Below the pieces are notes generated by a model. It was given only the letters and a program-made list of their open reading frames with translations, had not been told where the DNA came from and ran no database searches. The translations under genes and the position numbers were made by a program. This document shows positions 1 through 11,139 of a DNA stretch of 64,000 bases, piece by piece. The DNA lies in NCBI GenBank assembly GCA_905221605.1, contig CAJNDS010000336.1:124001-188000 (forward strand), given 5' to 3'. Each line of letters starts with the position of its first letter. The stretch's first letter is position 1. The stretch is from Symbiodinium natans. Lineage: Eukaryota; Sar; Dinophyceae; Suessiales; Symbiodiniaceae.

Positions 1-1230
1 CGCATGCTGTAAGGACCTGAACAATTTGCTCGACATCGTGGATTGCTATTAATTTTAATAAGATTGCTCTTAGTTTTACTTGGGTTCCTATTAAGTTTAT
101 TAGGATTCATAGGCTTCGTATGAGTTCAATAGGAATCCTATTTAAATCAATAGGAACCCCATTAAAATTAATGAGAACCCTATTGAAATTAAGACGAGTC
201 TTTTTTGAAAACTTAGTAAGAATCCTAGTACAATTAATAAGAACCTGGTTGAAATACGTAGAAGCTCCTATTAAAATTTCTTGGCGTCCTAAATTCAGAG
301 GAACCATAGGAAGGCCATTCAAATGAATAGGAACCCTTTTGAATTCATAGGAATGCTATTAAAATCAATAGGAACCCTACAAAAGAATCTATGAATTCTG
401 TTTAAGAGTAACAGGAATCCGTGTAACATGAAGATGAATCCTATGAAAGGATTAAGAGGAGCCAATAAAATTCTATAAAAAAAGTAATGTGGACCCTTCA
501 AAACTTAAAACAATAAGAGTCGTACTGTTAGAATTATAATAAACCCTATTAAAACATTTAATGAACAGGATTGCTAATAAAACAAATGAGAGTTACAATA
601 ACATTACTTCGAGTCCAATTGAAATGAATAGGGAACAGGATTTAAAAACATAATCGGAGCGCTGTGGAATCTAGTAGGAATCCTATGAACATTATTAGGA
701 ATCCTGTCAACATGAATGAGAAACCCTGTTAAAATGAATACGAAGCCTATTCCAATTAATCAGAAGCCTTTTTAAATGAATAGGAAGCTTGCCAAAGCAA
801 AAGGAACACAATTAGAAATTGTAAGACATCTTATGAAAATGAATAAGAAGCCTATTGAAATTAATAGGAATATGTATAAAATTTGTTATGAAGCTTATTA
901 AAATTCTAAGACTTTTATTAAAACTAATTAGGAAGAAGAATGCTATTACTCATTACTCAGATTCGTATTCCAATTATTTGGCATTTGATTAAAATGAATA
1001 GGAATCAATATTAAACCCAATAAAGTCCTTTTAACAGGCATCCTTTAAAATCTAATACGAACCCCATTAAACAATACAGGAATCCCATTGCCATTGAAGA
1101 TCACTGAGAATGCTAGTAAAATGATTAGGAGTCTTAATAATTAAATAAGGACTCCCGTTAAAGTGAACAGGAGTATTATTAAATTTAATAGGCAGCCTAA
1201 AACATAATAAGGAATCATATAAGAACCCCT
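1..1230. repeat. Degenerate AT-rich 21-bp satellite
   Basis: The stretch is built from a very degenerate unit of about 21 bp close to AGGAACCCTATTAAAATTAA. Successive copies follow one another in register, for example at 130-230. The unit is partly self-complementary (AATAGG...CCTATT), so both strands give similar short open frames, which I do not regard as genes. No exon-like stretch was seen. The region is much more AT-rich than the rest of the window. Confidence 0.75.
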
Positions 1231-1249
1231 GAAAAACTCTTATCAAAAA

Positions 1250-2580
1250 TCCAGTTTCTAAAAATCCAAACATCCAAACATCCAAACATCCACCCCAAAG
1301 GTTTGGATTCTTGGAAACTTGAGCGGGAGCCTCAAAATCCAAAAATCGAGCAAATTCCTCGAGTTTCCAAAATTCCAAAAATCCAAAAAAACCCACCCCA
1401 AGGTTTGGAATTTTGGAAACTCGAGGAATTTGCTCGATTTTTTGATTTTGAGGCTCCCGCTCGAGTTTCCAAAAATCCGAAACTTGGGTTGGACATCAAG
1501 CACTTTTCCTCGCACTTCCGTAAGCAACTCCAGTAGCTGTTGCTAGCATAGCTCTCTGTGTTTGTAATATATTTCATATTTCTCATGAGTGTAGAACCCC
1601 TAAAAGAATCTCACCAAAACCTGAGTTTCCAAAAATCCAAAAATCCCAACCCCAGTTTCGGATTGTTGGAAACTCGAGGAATTTGCTCAAAATCCAAAAA
1701 AACCCAAAATTCCTCGAGTTTCCAAAAATCCAAAAATCCCAACCCCAGTTTCGGATTTTTGGAAACTCGAGGAATTTGCTCAAAATCCAAAAAACCCAAA
1801 ATTCCTCGAGTTTCCAAAAATCCAAAAATCCAAAAATCCCAACCCCAGTTTCGGATTTTTGGAAACTCGAGGAATTTGCTCAAAATCCAAAAAAACCCAA
1901 AATTCCTCGAGTTTCCAAAAATCCAAAAATCCAAAAATCCCAACCCAGTTTCGGATTTTTGGAAACTCGAGGAATTTGCTCAAAATCCAAAAAAACCCAA
2001 AATTCCTCGAGTTTCCAAAAATCCGAAACTGGGGTTGGGATTTTTGGATTTTTGGAATTTTGGAAACTCGAGGAATTTTTGGTTTTTTTGGATTTTGAGC
2101 AAATTCCTCGAGTTTCCAAAAATCCGAAACTGGGGTTGGGATTCTTGGATTTTTGGAATTTTGGAAACTCGAGGAATTTTGGGTTTTTTTGGATTTTGAG
2201 CAAATTCCTCGAGTTTCCAAAAATCCGAAACTGAGGTTGGGATTCTTGGATTTTTGGAATTTTGGAAACTCGAGGAATTTTGGGTTTTTTTGGATTTTGA
2301 GCAAATTCCTCGAGTTTCCAAAAATCCGAAACTGGGGTTGGGGTTTTTGGATTTTTGGAAACTCGAGGAATTTTGGGTTTTTTGGATTTTGAGCAAATTC
2401 CTCGAGTTTCCAAAAATCCGAAACTTGGGTTGGGGTTTTTGGATTTTTGGATTTTGGAAACTCGAGGAATTTTGGGTTTCTTTGGATTTTGAGCAAATTC
2501 CTCGAGTTTCCAAACATCCGAAACTTGGGTTGGTTTTTTTGGATTTTTGGATTTTTGGAAACTCGAGGAATTTTGGAGTG
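1250..2580. repeat. ~100-bp satellite arranged as a large inverted repeat
   Basis: A unit of about 100 bp contains CCTCGAGTTTCCAAAAATCC followed by TTGCTC and AAAATCCAAAAAACCC. It recurs at roughly 100-bp spacing from 1620 to 2575. Copies left of about 2030 read in one orientation and copies right of it read as the reverse complement, so the array is a long palindrome. Each unit also holds its own short inverted repeat around CTCGAG. A diverged outlier lies at 1255-1500. Long frames on both strands (up to 259 codons) translate the satellite and are not genes. Confidence 0.85.
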
Positions 2581-2670
2581 GTGCTCTTCCCCCCCCCCCG
2601 CTTCCTGGACAGACCGGAAATATACTTCCGGGGTCTGTCGAGGGGGGGGGGGTGACCATATATATATATG

Positions 2671-2701
<31 letters not shown>

Positions 2702-3815
2702 GTATATATATGTATATATAACCCTGGGTCCTAGATCATCCCAGGAATAACCGCATAACAGGGCTGCTCTTTTTATCTAAAGCTCTGCAAGGGAGCCGAA
2801 GCCCGCAATGACTGGGGGGATACAAGGTATACACCTAACTCCCTTGTTTCGACTAAGAGAACCCTAAACCCTAAGCCCTAAGCCCTAAGCCCTAAACCCC
2901 AAACCTTAAACCCTAAACCCAAAACCCTAAGCCCTAAGCCCTAAACATGAATAACATGGGAATCAAGGCCGGATCCGGGCCTAGGATGCCATGTGTAGTT
3001 CCAATTTGGGCGGTATCGAGCTGCGTGCTTTTGTGTGCTCCCAGAAACGAGGCTTCAGGGTTAGGGGTTGGGGTTTAGGGATGCGGGTTTAGGGTTAAGG
3101 GTTTAGGGTTGAGGGTTTAGGGTTCAGGGTTGGGATGTTCACCCTCTTGTTCTAACAGCCCTTAATAGGGATTCTAATCGGGGAACTCGAATCCCTATTC
3201 AGGACTGCTAGTATAAGGGGAACATCCCAAGGAGGGGCCCTCAAGAAGCCCGGAGCACAATTCACAATTCGGGCTCTGGGGCGAGAGGGGAGATCGCCTA
3301 AATTCAAAGGCGATGTTCACCACGCTCAAGTACTTTGGGTTTAGGGTTGAGGGTTTAGGGTTCAGGGTTTAGGGCGTTTAGGGTTTAGGGTTCGGGGTTT
3401 AGGGCTACTGGACGACTTGTAGCCCTACAGCCCCCCAAAACAGGCACCGTTGCGGCAGCTCGTCACAGCATTTCACCGACCTCCTACGTATCTCCAGCGA
3501 CAGTCCGAGATCCTGAATCCTAAGCCCCTTAAACGCAAACTGAAACCCACAGTTACTAGACAAACCCTATAAACTAACCCTGCAACCCTACATGAAAAAG
3601 ACCTGGACACCAAACCCTAAACCCTAAACCCTAAACCCTAAACCCTAAACCCTAAACCCCGGGCCGAAGTTTGGGGTCTTGCGGTCTTGTGGCATAGGGT
3701 TTGGACTTCAGGATTTTGGGGTTAGCGGTCTTGGGTTTGGAGTTTGGGCTGAAGATCTTGGGGCGTGGGCCCCCAAGACTCTCAATCCGAACCTCCCTTC
3801 CAACAGGAACCCTGA
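2581..3815. other. Low-complexity stretch with short telomeric runs
   Basis: The stretch holds poly-C and poly-G runs flanking a TA/TG microsatellite (2655-2722). Short interspersed CCCTAAA and CCCTAAG runs lie at 2860-2945, and TTTAGGG runs at 3058-3130, 3340-3405 and 3615-3660. A TIR element copy is listed separately. No exon could be supported here. The downstream exons expected for the CPSF73-like gene were not found. Confidence 0.6.
3136..3232. mobile_element. MITE-like element, second copy of the 15.7-kb family
   Basis: The sequence begins GGGATGTTCACCCTC and ends with the imperfect reverse complement, AAGGGGAACATCCC. Inside each end is the shared block AACAGCCCTTAATAGGGATT, or its complement. 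The arms pair over about 40 bp around a short loop. It is clearly related to the element at 15671-15763. No unambiguous target-site duplication is visible here. A partial third copy appears to lie at about 5185-5283, where the right arm (TCCCTATTGAGGACTGTTGG) is recognisable. Confidence 0.6.
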
Positions 3816-3940
3816 AACCAAACCCCTAAACCCTAAACCCTAAACCCTAAACCCTAAACCCTAAACCCTAAACCCTAAACCCTAAACCCTAAACCCTAAA
3901 CCCTAAACCCTAAACCCTAATCAAACCCACGAGCCCCGCG

Positions 3941-6900
3941 CATCTTGCAGATGGGCCGAGTCGGGTGGGTCATGAAGACCTTGCCCTTAAACTCCGTCCG
4001 GCTCAGGAAGTACCTGGCTTTCCCAGAGGGCTGAGGGTACCCTCGGCCCTAAACCCTAGCCCTAAACCCTAAACCCTAAGCCCTAAGCCCTAAGCCCTAA
4101 ACCCTAAACCCTAAGCCCTAAGCCCTAAACCCTAAACCCTAAACCCCAAACCCGAACCTGAGGGACAGTCTGCTACTCCTGAGGCGGGCCATCTCAGCAC
4201 TTCTTTGAAGAGTCTGGTTGGTTGCAGGGCTTGGGTTTTTAGCTTGTTGGAGATTTGCAGGGTTGTTCGGGCTGTAGGGCTTGCTGTTCAGCTTTGGGCT
4301 TCAGGGGTTTTGAGGGTTGCGGCCGTCAGAGTTTGAGAGTCCTCTCTGTTTAGGGTAGGGTTGAGGCTTGTAAGTTGTATGTTTCAGATCTTAAGGGCTA
4401 AGGGCGCTTCGGGAATTGACGGGGGGTGTCGGGTTCAGGCTTTGAATTTTGGATGTAGTGAGGATTTGACCAGATTTGGGTGCACACCAACTTTGCTGAG
4501 ACAACCACATCAGCATACCAAAAAGCCTTCTCTGCCTGCTTGAACCACTCGGGTGAGCGCAGAACCTGAACCCTGAACCCTAAAACTTATAAACCCTAAA
4601 CCCTGAACTCTCAAACCTGAACCCTGAACCCTACTACAAACCCTGAACCCAGAACCCTGAACCCTGAACCCTAAACCCTAAACCCTAAACCCAAACCCTA
4701 AACCCAAGACCGCCAGCTCAAACCCGCTGGGCCCCCACGGGACAGCTCCAGAGTGGTCTAAGTGGAAGTGCGTGACGAGAAGCAGATCCACCTGGTCCCA
4801 AAGGGTTGAGGGTTTAGGGTTTAGGGCTAGGGTTTAGGGTTTAGGGTTTAGGGTTTAAGGTTTAGGGTTTAGGGTTTAGGGTTTAGGGTTTAGGGTTTAG
4901 GGTTTAGGGTTTAGGGTTTAGGGCGTTTGGATTCTCTTCTTGAGAGTATCGTGGCTTCCCTCAGCCCTTTCTACAGGCACCATCATGTAGGCAAGCAGCC
5001 TCAAACCCCAACCCGCACAGAAGAGTTCAGGTGGTGAAGGGTTGCTTTAGGGTTTAGGAGTTTATTTGTGACTCTGTTTTCCTTCCAGTTGTTCAAGCCC
5101 ACAAAGCTGTAGGCTGTTTGGGGCTTCGGACCAGGTTTTTATGGTTTGGGGTTTAGGGTGCCCTACCCGTATACCCCCCTTCTCATGGCGTTCCCCTACT
5201 ACCCCGCTTTGCCCACTACACCCCTAGGTTCCCCCCCTAACTTCGATTATAGTCCCTATTGAGGACTGTTGGAATAAGGAGGAACCACTAAACCCTAAAC
5301 CCCTAAACCCTAAACTCTAAACCCTAAGCCCTAAACCCCTAAACCCCTAAACCCCTAAACCCCTAAACCCCTAAACCCCTAAACCCCTAAACCCCTAAAG
5401 CCCTAAAGCCCTAAAGCCCTAAAGCCCTAAAGCCCTAAAGCCCTAAAGCCCTAAAGCCCTAAAGCCCTAAAGCCCTAAAGCCCTAAAGCCCCAAAGCCCC
5501 AAAGCCCTAAGCCCTAAAGCCCCAAAGCCCCAAAGCCCCAAAGCCCCAAAGCCCTAAAGCCCTAAAGCCCTAAAGCCCTAAAGCCCTAAAGCCCTAAAGC
5601 CCTAAAGCCCTAAAGCCCTAAAGCCCTAAAGGCCCTAAAGCCAAGCCCTAAAGCCCTAAAGCCCTAAAGCCCTAAGCCCTAAGCCCTAAAGCCCTAAAGC
5701 CCTACTAAAAGCCCTAAAGCCCTAAAGCCCTAAAGCCCTAAAGCCCTCCTAAAGCCCTAAACCCCTAAACCCCTAAACCCCTAAACCCCTAAACCCCTAA
5801 ACCCCTAAACCCCTAAACCCCTAAACCCCTAAACCCCTAAACCCCTAAACCCCTAAACCCCTAAACCCCTAAACCCCTAAACCCCTAAACCCCTAAACCC
5901 CTAAACCCCTAAACCCCTAAACCCCTAAACCCCTAAACCCCTAAACCCCTAGACCCCTAAGCCCATGACCTTAAAGCTGTCGGCTCAGCATGGCTACACA
6001 GCGCCTCGGCAGGGTTGATGTGGTCGAAGTACGGCAAGCAACTCATGCCTTGGCAGCACCAGAGCTTTGGTTCCAAAAACAACCACTTAGGGTTCAGGGT
6101 TTAGGGTTTAGGGTTTACAGTAGGGTTGAGGGTTTAGGGTTGAGGGTTGAGGGTTTAGGGTTTAGGGTTAAGGATTTAGGGTTTTTGGGGTTTAGGGTGC
6201 TTCAAGGAAAATGTCTCACCTCAAAACTCTTCAACTCAAGCACTTTCGAAGCCCTACAAGCCCATGGGCCTCAATTAACCAGCTCTGTAGCTTGATAGAG
6301 TATTTAGAAGCGACAAACCCTAAAGTCGAAATCCGAACCCCCCCCCCCCCCCCATGTGGCTGTCGGCCCCTGCACTTTGACGCAGAGAGCCGAGCCTGTT
6401 CACTGCATCTTGGGTTTGAGATGCTGCGTCTGCCAGTTTCAGGCCGCTGTCGCACTAGCACACTGTATCTGCAGCCGGCGCCCCCGCACAAGTTTCTTGC
6501 ATAGAAACATAAGGGATTTATTCGACCTATAATAAGGACGCCAAGATGGTGGTGCATGCTGTGAGGGTTTGCGAGGGCAAGCGGTGTCTGGAGACATTTG
6601 AGCGACTGCCAAAACCGGCTGGCGGTGCCAACGGGCGCAACATGAGGGGTGTCGCTTCTTAAGTGTTCCCATCGCTGTACGGTGTTGTCACATCAGTTAT
6701 CCACGCTTGATGTCTGCAGCTGTCGCTTTGGGAAAATTCAAGGCTATAGCCCACCACAACGGTTCATTCACTTACGGGTGTGGCGTTTCAGGTGTTGCCA
6801 TCGCTTTGCAGGGATTTCGGCATTCGTGCCCACGCCTCTTACTTGAATGGCCGGGGGTTTCGGCGCTTGCTCATTTGATTCTGCCGCGGCGTTTGGGGCA

Positions 6901-9900
6901 ACTTGAAATTCCCTTGCTCGCTCCCCCTTTCTCAGGGGTCGAAACATTGGTGTCTGACAGCCAACCAGCCAAAACCCTAAGCCCTGAGCCCTGAGCCCTG
7001 AACCCTGAACCCTAAACCCTAAACCCTAACCCCTAAACCCTAATCCCCAAAAGCAGGAACAAAGCAACCACCAACTTCGTGGCGTTTGAAGCTGCCAGGA
7101 GGCCGCTGTGAGCGGGATGGACGCCACAGTCGAACATGACCACCTCGATTGGCTCCAGGGGAATAGGGTTTAGGGTTTAGGGCTAGGGTTTAGGGTTTAG
7201 GGTTTAGGGTTTAGGGTTTAGGGTTTAGGGTTTAGGGCTAGGGTTTCGGGTTTCGGGTTTAGGGGTTTAGGATTCAGGGCTTTAGGGGAATAGGGTTTAG
7301 GGGCTTACGGGATTAGGGTATTAAGGGTTTAGTGTGTTAGGGGTTTAGGTTTTAGGCTTAAGTAAACTGGGATAAGAAGGGAAGCCAAGAATTCTACAGC
7401 GCAACAGCTTATAAGCCCCAAAGGGTAACGTGCCTAGACCCTGCAGTAAACTCCAGAAAGTTGGAACGTGGTTTAACGATGATTAAAGCTGGGATTCCCT
7501 TTCGTATACCTGTTGGGGTAGAGGGAAAAGGGCGTCCCAACTTTCTGGAGTTTACTGTACACCAAAAATAGACAGTGGCGTCAGTAAATGCCACAACGAC
7601 ATATTGCAGAACCTTTGGGCACCAAAACCTTAGGACCAGAGCCTTTCGATTGTGATTTTGATATACCCACCTCCGAAACCCTGAGCCCTTATATAAACCC
7701 TAAAACCCAAAAGCTAAGAGCCCTAAGCCCTTATACCCTGAAACCCTCAAACCCCATAATATCAAAAGCTATAAGCCCTAAACCCTGAACCCTAAACCTA
7801 AGGCCCAAACTCCCAGATAAAAACGGCTCGGCACCTTCCCCCGAAAGCGGACGATGCAGCATGACCGCCCGACCTTCGCTCTTTCAGAGGGCGCCTAAAA
7901 GGCATGTTTTGGTTAGGGCTTAGGGTTTAGGGTGTAGGGTTTAGGGTTTAGGACAGTCTTTTAGGGTTTGGGGCTTTGGGGTTTAGGGTTCCATCGGTTC
8001 CATGTTGGGAGTAGATTAAGGGGAACCTTAAGGGGTACAACCGTATGTAGGAGTCCTAGTCCCTTGAGGGGTTTTGGGTTTAGGGTTTAGGGGTTAGGGT
8101 TTAGGGTTTAGGGGTTGGGGGTTGTGGGGTTTCGGCCGGAGTCGAGGTCTGGAGTGCACAAGCCCCTTGAAGCCTAAATTTCCGACTTGGTGGTTCATGA
8201 GTACTCGCAATTCGGGCTTGGGGTTTAGGGATTGGGGTTTAGGGTTTAGGGTTTAGGGTTTAGGGTTTAGGGTTTAGGGTTTAGGGTTTAGGGTTTAGGG
8301 TTTAGGGTTTAGGGTGTAGGGTGTAGGGTTTAGGGTTTAGGGTTCTCTGCCCCTAAACAAAAGGGCTTCCTGGAGGCGGACCAAACCCTAAGCCCTAAGC
8401 CCTAAGCTAGGTAGGTACCTTAAACCCTCAACCCTCGCCCTAACTTCTAGAGTCCTCGCTTAGAGGGGGGTCCATGGGGGGAAGCCGCCTAGGAAATCTT
8501 AGGGAAGCTTCGGGAGCCTTGGAGCCTAGTTGGGATTGGGTTACATAACCCCCCCCCTACAGCCTAAACCCTAAACCCTAAACCGGAAACCCTAAACCTG
8601 AAACCCTAAACCTTAAACCTGAAACCCTAAACCCTAAACTCTAAACTCTAAACCCTAAACCCTAAACCCTAAACCCTAAAGGGTCTCTGGGGCCCCCCTC
8701 CCTTCAGCACCCTAGAAGACCCCCCAGGGAGCCTCAGCACCGGCACCCAATGGCGTGATCTCCAACACATCGCCGTCCACCTCTGCGGGGGGCGGGGGGG
8801 GGGGGTTTAGGATTAGGGTTTATTGTTTAGGGTTTAGGGTTTAGGGTTTAGGGTTTAGGGTTTAGGGTTAGGGGTTAGGGGTTTAGGGGGCAGGGGGGGG
8901 GGGGGCGTTCGGGGCAAGGATCCAGGCTTCGCCTAACAACATTCTTCTATCATTCCAAGCATAAAAAAAATGCAAAGTTGCGAAAAAAAAGAGAAATGTC
9001 ATATGCTTTTTGCTCACGCATGAGCAATAGTAGCAGCGAGTAACCCGAATGAAGCCTTAAGCCCGAAACCCGACCTACTTTCACCTTGTCGTTAGGGTGT
9101 AGAAGCCCTAAACCCTAAACCTTCAAACCCCCAACCGGTAAACCGAGGCAGGGTTTGAGGGTTGGAGGGATGTCTCCTTTCATGGTTTTCTTCCTTTTGT
9201 TTGGGAAGGGGGGGGCGGGGGGCCTCTTGGGGCTGTTAGGGTTTAGGGCTTAGAGGTTAAAGGTTTGGGGTTTAGGGGCTTGTTTCGGGTTCAAGGATTC
9301 GACAAAAAAGGGGGGGGGGGGGGGGTTCCCGTTTCTGCTTGTTGTAATTAGCACATGAGCCCCTTAGCTATGGCTGGAGCACGGCTTTTTCCTGCAGAGC
9401 CCTTCTCCTAATCCCCAGAACCATATCTTAAACTACAAGGTCGCAAACCAGGAAAAAATCATAAAACCAGAAAAGCATTAAAGTGTACCTGTCCCTAAAA
9501 CCCTCAAGCCCCTCAAGCCTAACCTCTATACCCCATAAGTTATAAGCCCTAAAACCGTTGAACCCAAACTTACTATTATGTGTTTAAGAACCCCCCACCA
9601 AAAAACATTCCTCCTTATAAGGGTAATATGGGGATCATTGTCTTTTGTTTGTTGGGGTTCTGAAGCGCACAGTAGAAACCCCTAACCATAAGTAAGAGTC
9701 TCAGGTGGGTACAGGGTTCTTAAGGAAGGGGGGTTCAAGGGGGGGGGGGGGGGTAGGTACCTAGGGAACCTTAGGGAAGCTTAGGGAGCTCTAGGCAGTG
9801 GTGGGAAGTGTCGGGGAACGCTGGGTTGCATACCAAACCCTAAACCTAAACCCTAAACCCTAAACACTAAACACTGAACCCTAAACCCTAAACCCTAAAC

Positions 9901-10026
9901 CCTAAAGGGTTTCTGGAGCCCCCTCCCTAAAACCCTAAACCCTGAACCCTATCAGGTGAGGCCCCCCACCTCCACCTTTCGGGTGGTGCCGGCCAGCCCT
10001 GGTGCGGTGATCGCCGGCACCGCCAT
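3941..10026 (-). CDS. CPSF73/Ysh1-type metallo-beta-lactamase endonuclease, N-terminal half, 7 exons
   Basis: CPSF73 is the zinc endonuclease that cleaves pre-mRNA at the poly(A) site. Exons, 5' to 3' on the minus strand, are 10026-9976 (MAVPAITAPGLAGTTRK), 8780-8733 (VLEITPLGAGAE), 7873-7835 (VGRSCCIVRFRGK), 7143-7104 (VVMFDCGVHPAHS), 6048-6005 (GMSCLPYFDHINPAE), 4791-4736 (VDLLLVTHFHLDHSGAVP) and 4013 to about 3941 (YFLSRTEFKGKVFMTHPT). All join in frame. PLGAG-E-VGRSC, the DCG-HP box and HFHLDH are family hallmarks, the last being the metal-binding motif. Donors after exons 2, 4 and 5 are GC. The donor after exon 6 appears to be GG. Introns are filled with telomeric repeats. The remaining beta-CASP half was not found below 3.94 kb, so the gene is either truncated or continues outside the window. 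INTS11 is a close relative, but the HPAHSGM stretch fits CPSF73 better. Confidence 0.85.
4440..4550 (-). CDS. Exon-like segment inside a CPSF73 intron, unrecognised
   Basis: The minus strand reads EWFKQAEKAFWYADVVVSAK and continues open for about 34 codons. Composition and codon use look coding, unlike the telomeric filler around it. It lies between exons 6 and 7 of the CPSF73-like gene but does not correspond to any part of that family as I know it. Joining it would also add residues where those two exons already join cleanly. It may be a fragment of another gene or cargo of an inserted element. I do not recognise it. Confidence 0.3.
5281..5960. repeat. Homogenised 8-bp telomere-variant arrays (CCCCTAAA and CCCTAAAG)
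   Basis: Three blocks follow each other: CCCCTAAA from about 5330 to 5397, CCCTAAAG from about 5398 to 5755 with a few CCCCAAAG and indel variants, then CCCCTAAA again to about 5955. Each block is nearly pure, which points to local tandem amplification of 8-bp variants rather than simple decay of the 7-bp CCCTAAA unit. The array fills part of the intron between exons 5 and 6 of the CPSF73-like gene. Confidence 0.95.
7443..7557. mobile_element. 115-bp element with perfect 21-bp terminal inverted repeats
   Basis: The left end at 7443-7463 (CAGTAAACTCCAGAAAGTTG plus one G) is the exact reverse complement of 7537-7557. The 73-bp interior has no reading frame of note. Size and ends are those of a MITE or introner-like element. 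No clear target-site duplication is visible next to the repeats. It lies in the intron between exons 3 and 4 of the CPSF73-like gene. Confidence 0.7.
8455..8700. repeat. Intron module A, paralogous to 9750-9925
   Basis: This part of CPSF73 intron 2 matches part of intron 1 (9750-9925). Shared landmarks in the same order are CTTAGGGAAGCTT, GGGAG, TTGGGTTACATA versus CTGGGTTGCATA, a CCCTAAA array, then CTAAAGGGTCTCTGG versus CTAAAGGGTTTCTGG and a CCCCCTCCCT run. Two neighbouring introns of one gene therefore derive from the same sequence, as expected of introner copies. Confidence 0.65.
9750..9925. repeat. Intron module B, paralogous to 8455-8700
   Basis: This is the partner of the module at 8455-8700, in CPSF73 intron 1. 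It carries CTTAGGGAAGCTTAGGGAG, then CTGGGTTGCATACC, a CCCTAAA array, and CTAAAGGGTTTCTGGAGCCC. Flanking sequence upstream (9300-9740) holds poly-G runs and no exon that I can see. Confidence 0.65.
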
Positions 10027-10029
10027 GGG

Positions 10030-11135
10030 CGGGAGCTGGCCCACCCTAAACCCTAAACCCTAATCCCTAAAGCTACAGCACTGACTGGCTTGGAGCTGCC
10101 TGGAGCTCTGCAGTGGAACTGCTTTTGGGGGTTGGTTGGGGTTTAGGGTTGAAGGTTTAGGGTTCTGAGTTTAGCTCTTAGGGTTTTGAGAATTTGGTCT
10201 GGGGATTCGGGGTTTGCCCTCAACCCGAAGCCCCTTACACACATGGACACCCATCCTTGAGCCATGCATCCTGCTCATGGCCACGCTCAGTCCCAAACAC
10301 TGAACCTGACCCTGCCCCGCCTTAAGAACGCAAAACGTAATTGTTTGTAGGTTGCCTAAGAACCCAATAAGGGGTTTTGTACTAAGAACCTACCAAAAAC
10401 AATGGTTTTGGGTTCTTTATGGGGTGAAACTAAACCGGGCTAAAAATCCCAGGTCTGGGGCAGGCTGGCTGGTTCTTAGTAGGGAATGAGGGAATGACCC
10501 AAAATACTCCCGTAAAGGGCATAGGCCGCACTTCCCCCACGCCCCACCAAGAACCAGGGAAACTTGAAAGCAAAGAGCACTTAGTAAGTACGACATCACA
10601 CTAGTTGTGCTGCCTCATTTGAAGCCTACTAGTAACTTCCCAAGCTCTTAAGCAGACATCCAGAATGACTGGTAGGCTGTGCCACGTCTTCTAGTGTCTA
10701 CTGCCCTGCTCTCCAGGACACTCTACTCAATTCGCTGGGGGTGGGCTGGCACCTGGACCCCATGGTAGTTCCCTTTGAAGGTACTTAGCTTGCTGCCGCT
10801 CGGAATCTGCGACTGCTAAACCCAAAGCCAAAACAGGAACTGCATTTAAGGCCCAGATACTGCTGCAATACGACTTCAACCCTAGCTCTCATTGCTTTGG
10901 CTCCCGACATCCTAGACCCGAAACACCTACTATGCCCTACTAGACTTTCCCGACCTGCACGAAGCCACGAAACCCCCCCTAAACCCTAAACCCTGAACCC
11001 CAAAGCCTAAACCCAAAACCTCAAACCCCAAACCCTAAACCCTAAACCCTAAACCCGATAAGCCCTAAACCTTAACCCTAAACTCCCAAACCCTAAACCC
11101 TAAACCCTAAACCTTAAACCCTGAACCCTTACTCT
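10030..11135. other. Gap between the CPSF73-like start and the next exon fragments
   Basis: The gap is upstream of the CPSF73-like ATG. It contains short telomeric runs (10045-10070, 10140-10160, 10980-11130) and an inverted repeat in which TACTAAGAACC (about 10379) pairs with GGTTCTTAGTA (about 10472). The rest (10600-10970) is non-repetitive, without a persuasive exon on either strand. It may hold the promoter and 5' UTR, but no TATA-like box or other motif stands out. Confidence 0.45.
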
Positions 11136-11139
11136 TTTT

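Larger units (their letters stand above)
2859..5170. repeat. Interspersed CCCTAAA/TTTAGGG telomeric arrays, 2.9-5.2 kb
   Basis: Uninterrupted CCCTAAA runs include 3818-3920 (about 14 units), and mixed CCCTAAA/CCCTAAG runs occur at 4040-4150. A CCCTGAA-rich variant block lies at 4560-4700. An opposite-orientation TTTAGGG run lies at 4805-4925. The last two bracket exon 6 of the CPSF73-like gene. The arrays switch orientation between neighbouring introns. Confidence 0.9.

Noticed and set aside
1558-2659. Open frames up to 259 codons with KIQKNPKFLEFPKIQ repeats
   Set aside because: They follow the ~100-bp satellite on both strands equally, and there is no codon bias or domain.
2859-6200. Left part of the window as a true chromosome end
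   Set aside because: The arrays are short, switch orientation, and recur all across the window within genes, so they are interstitial.
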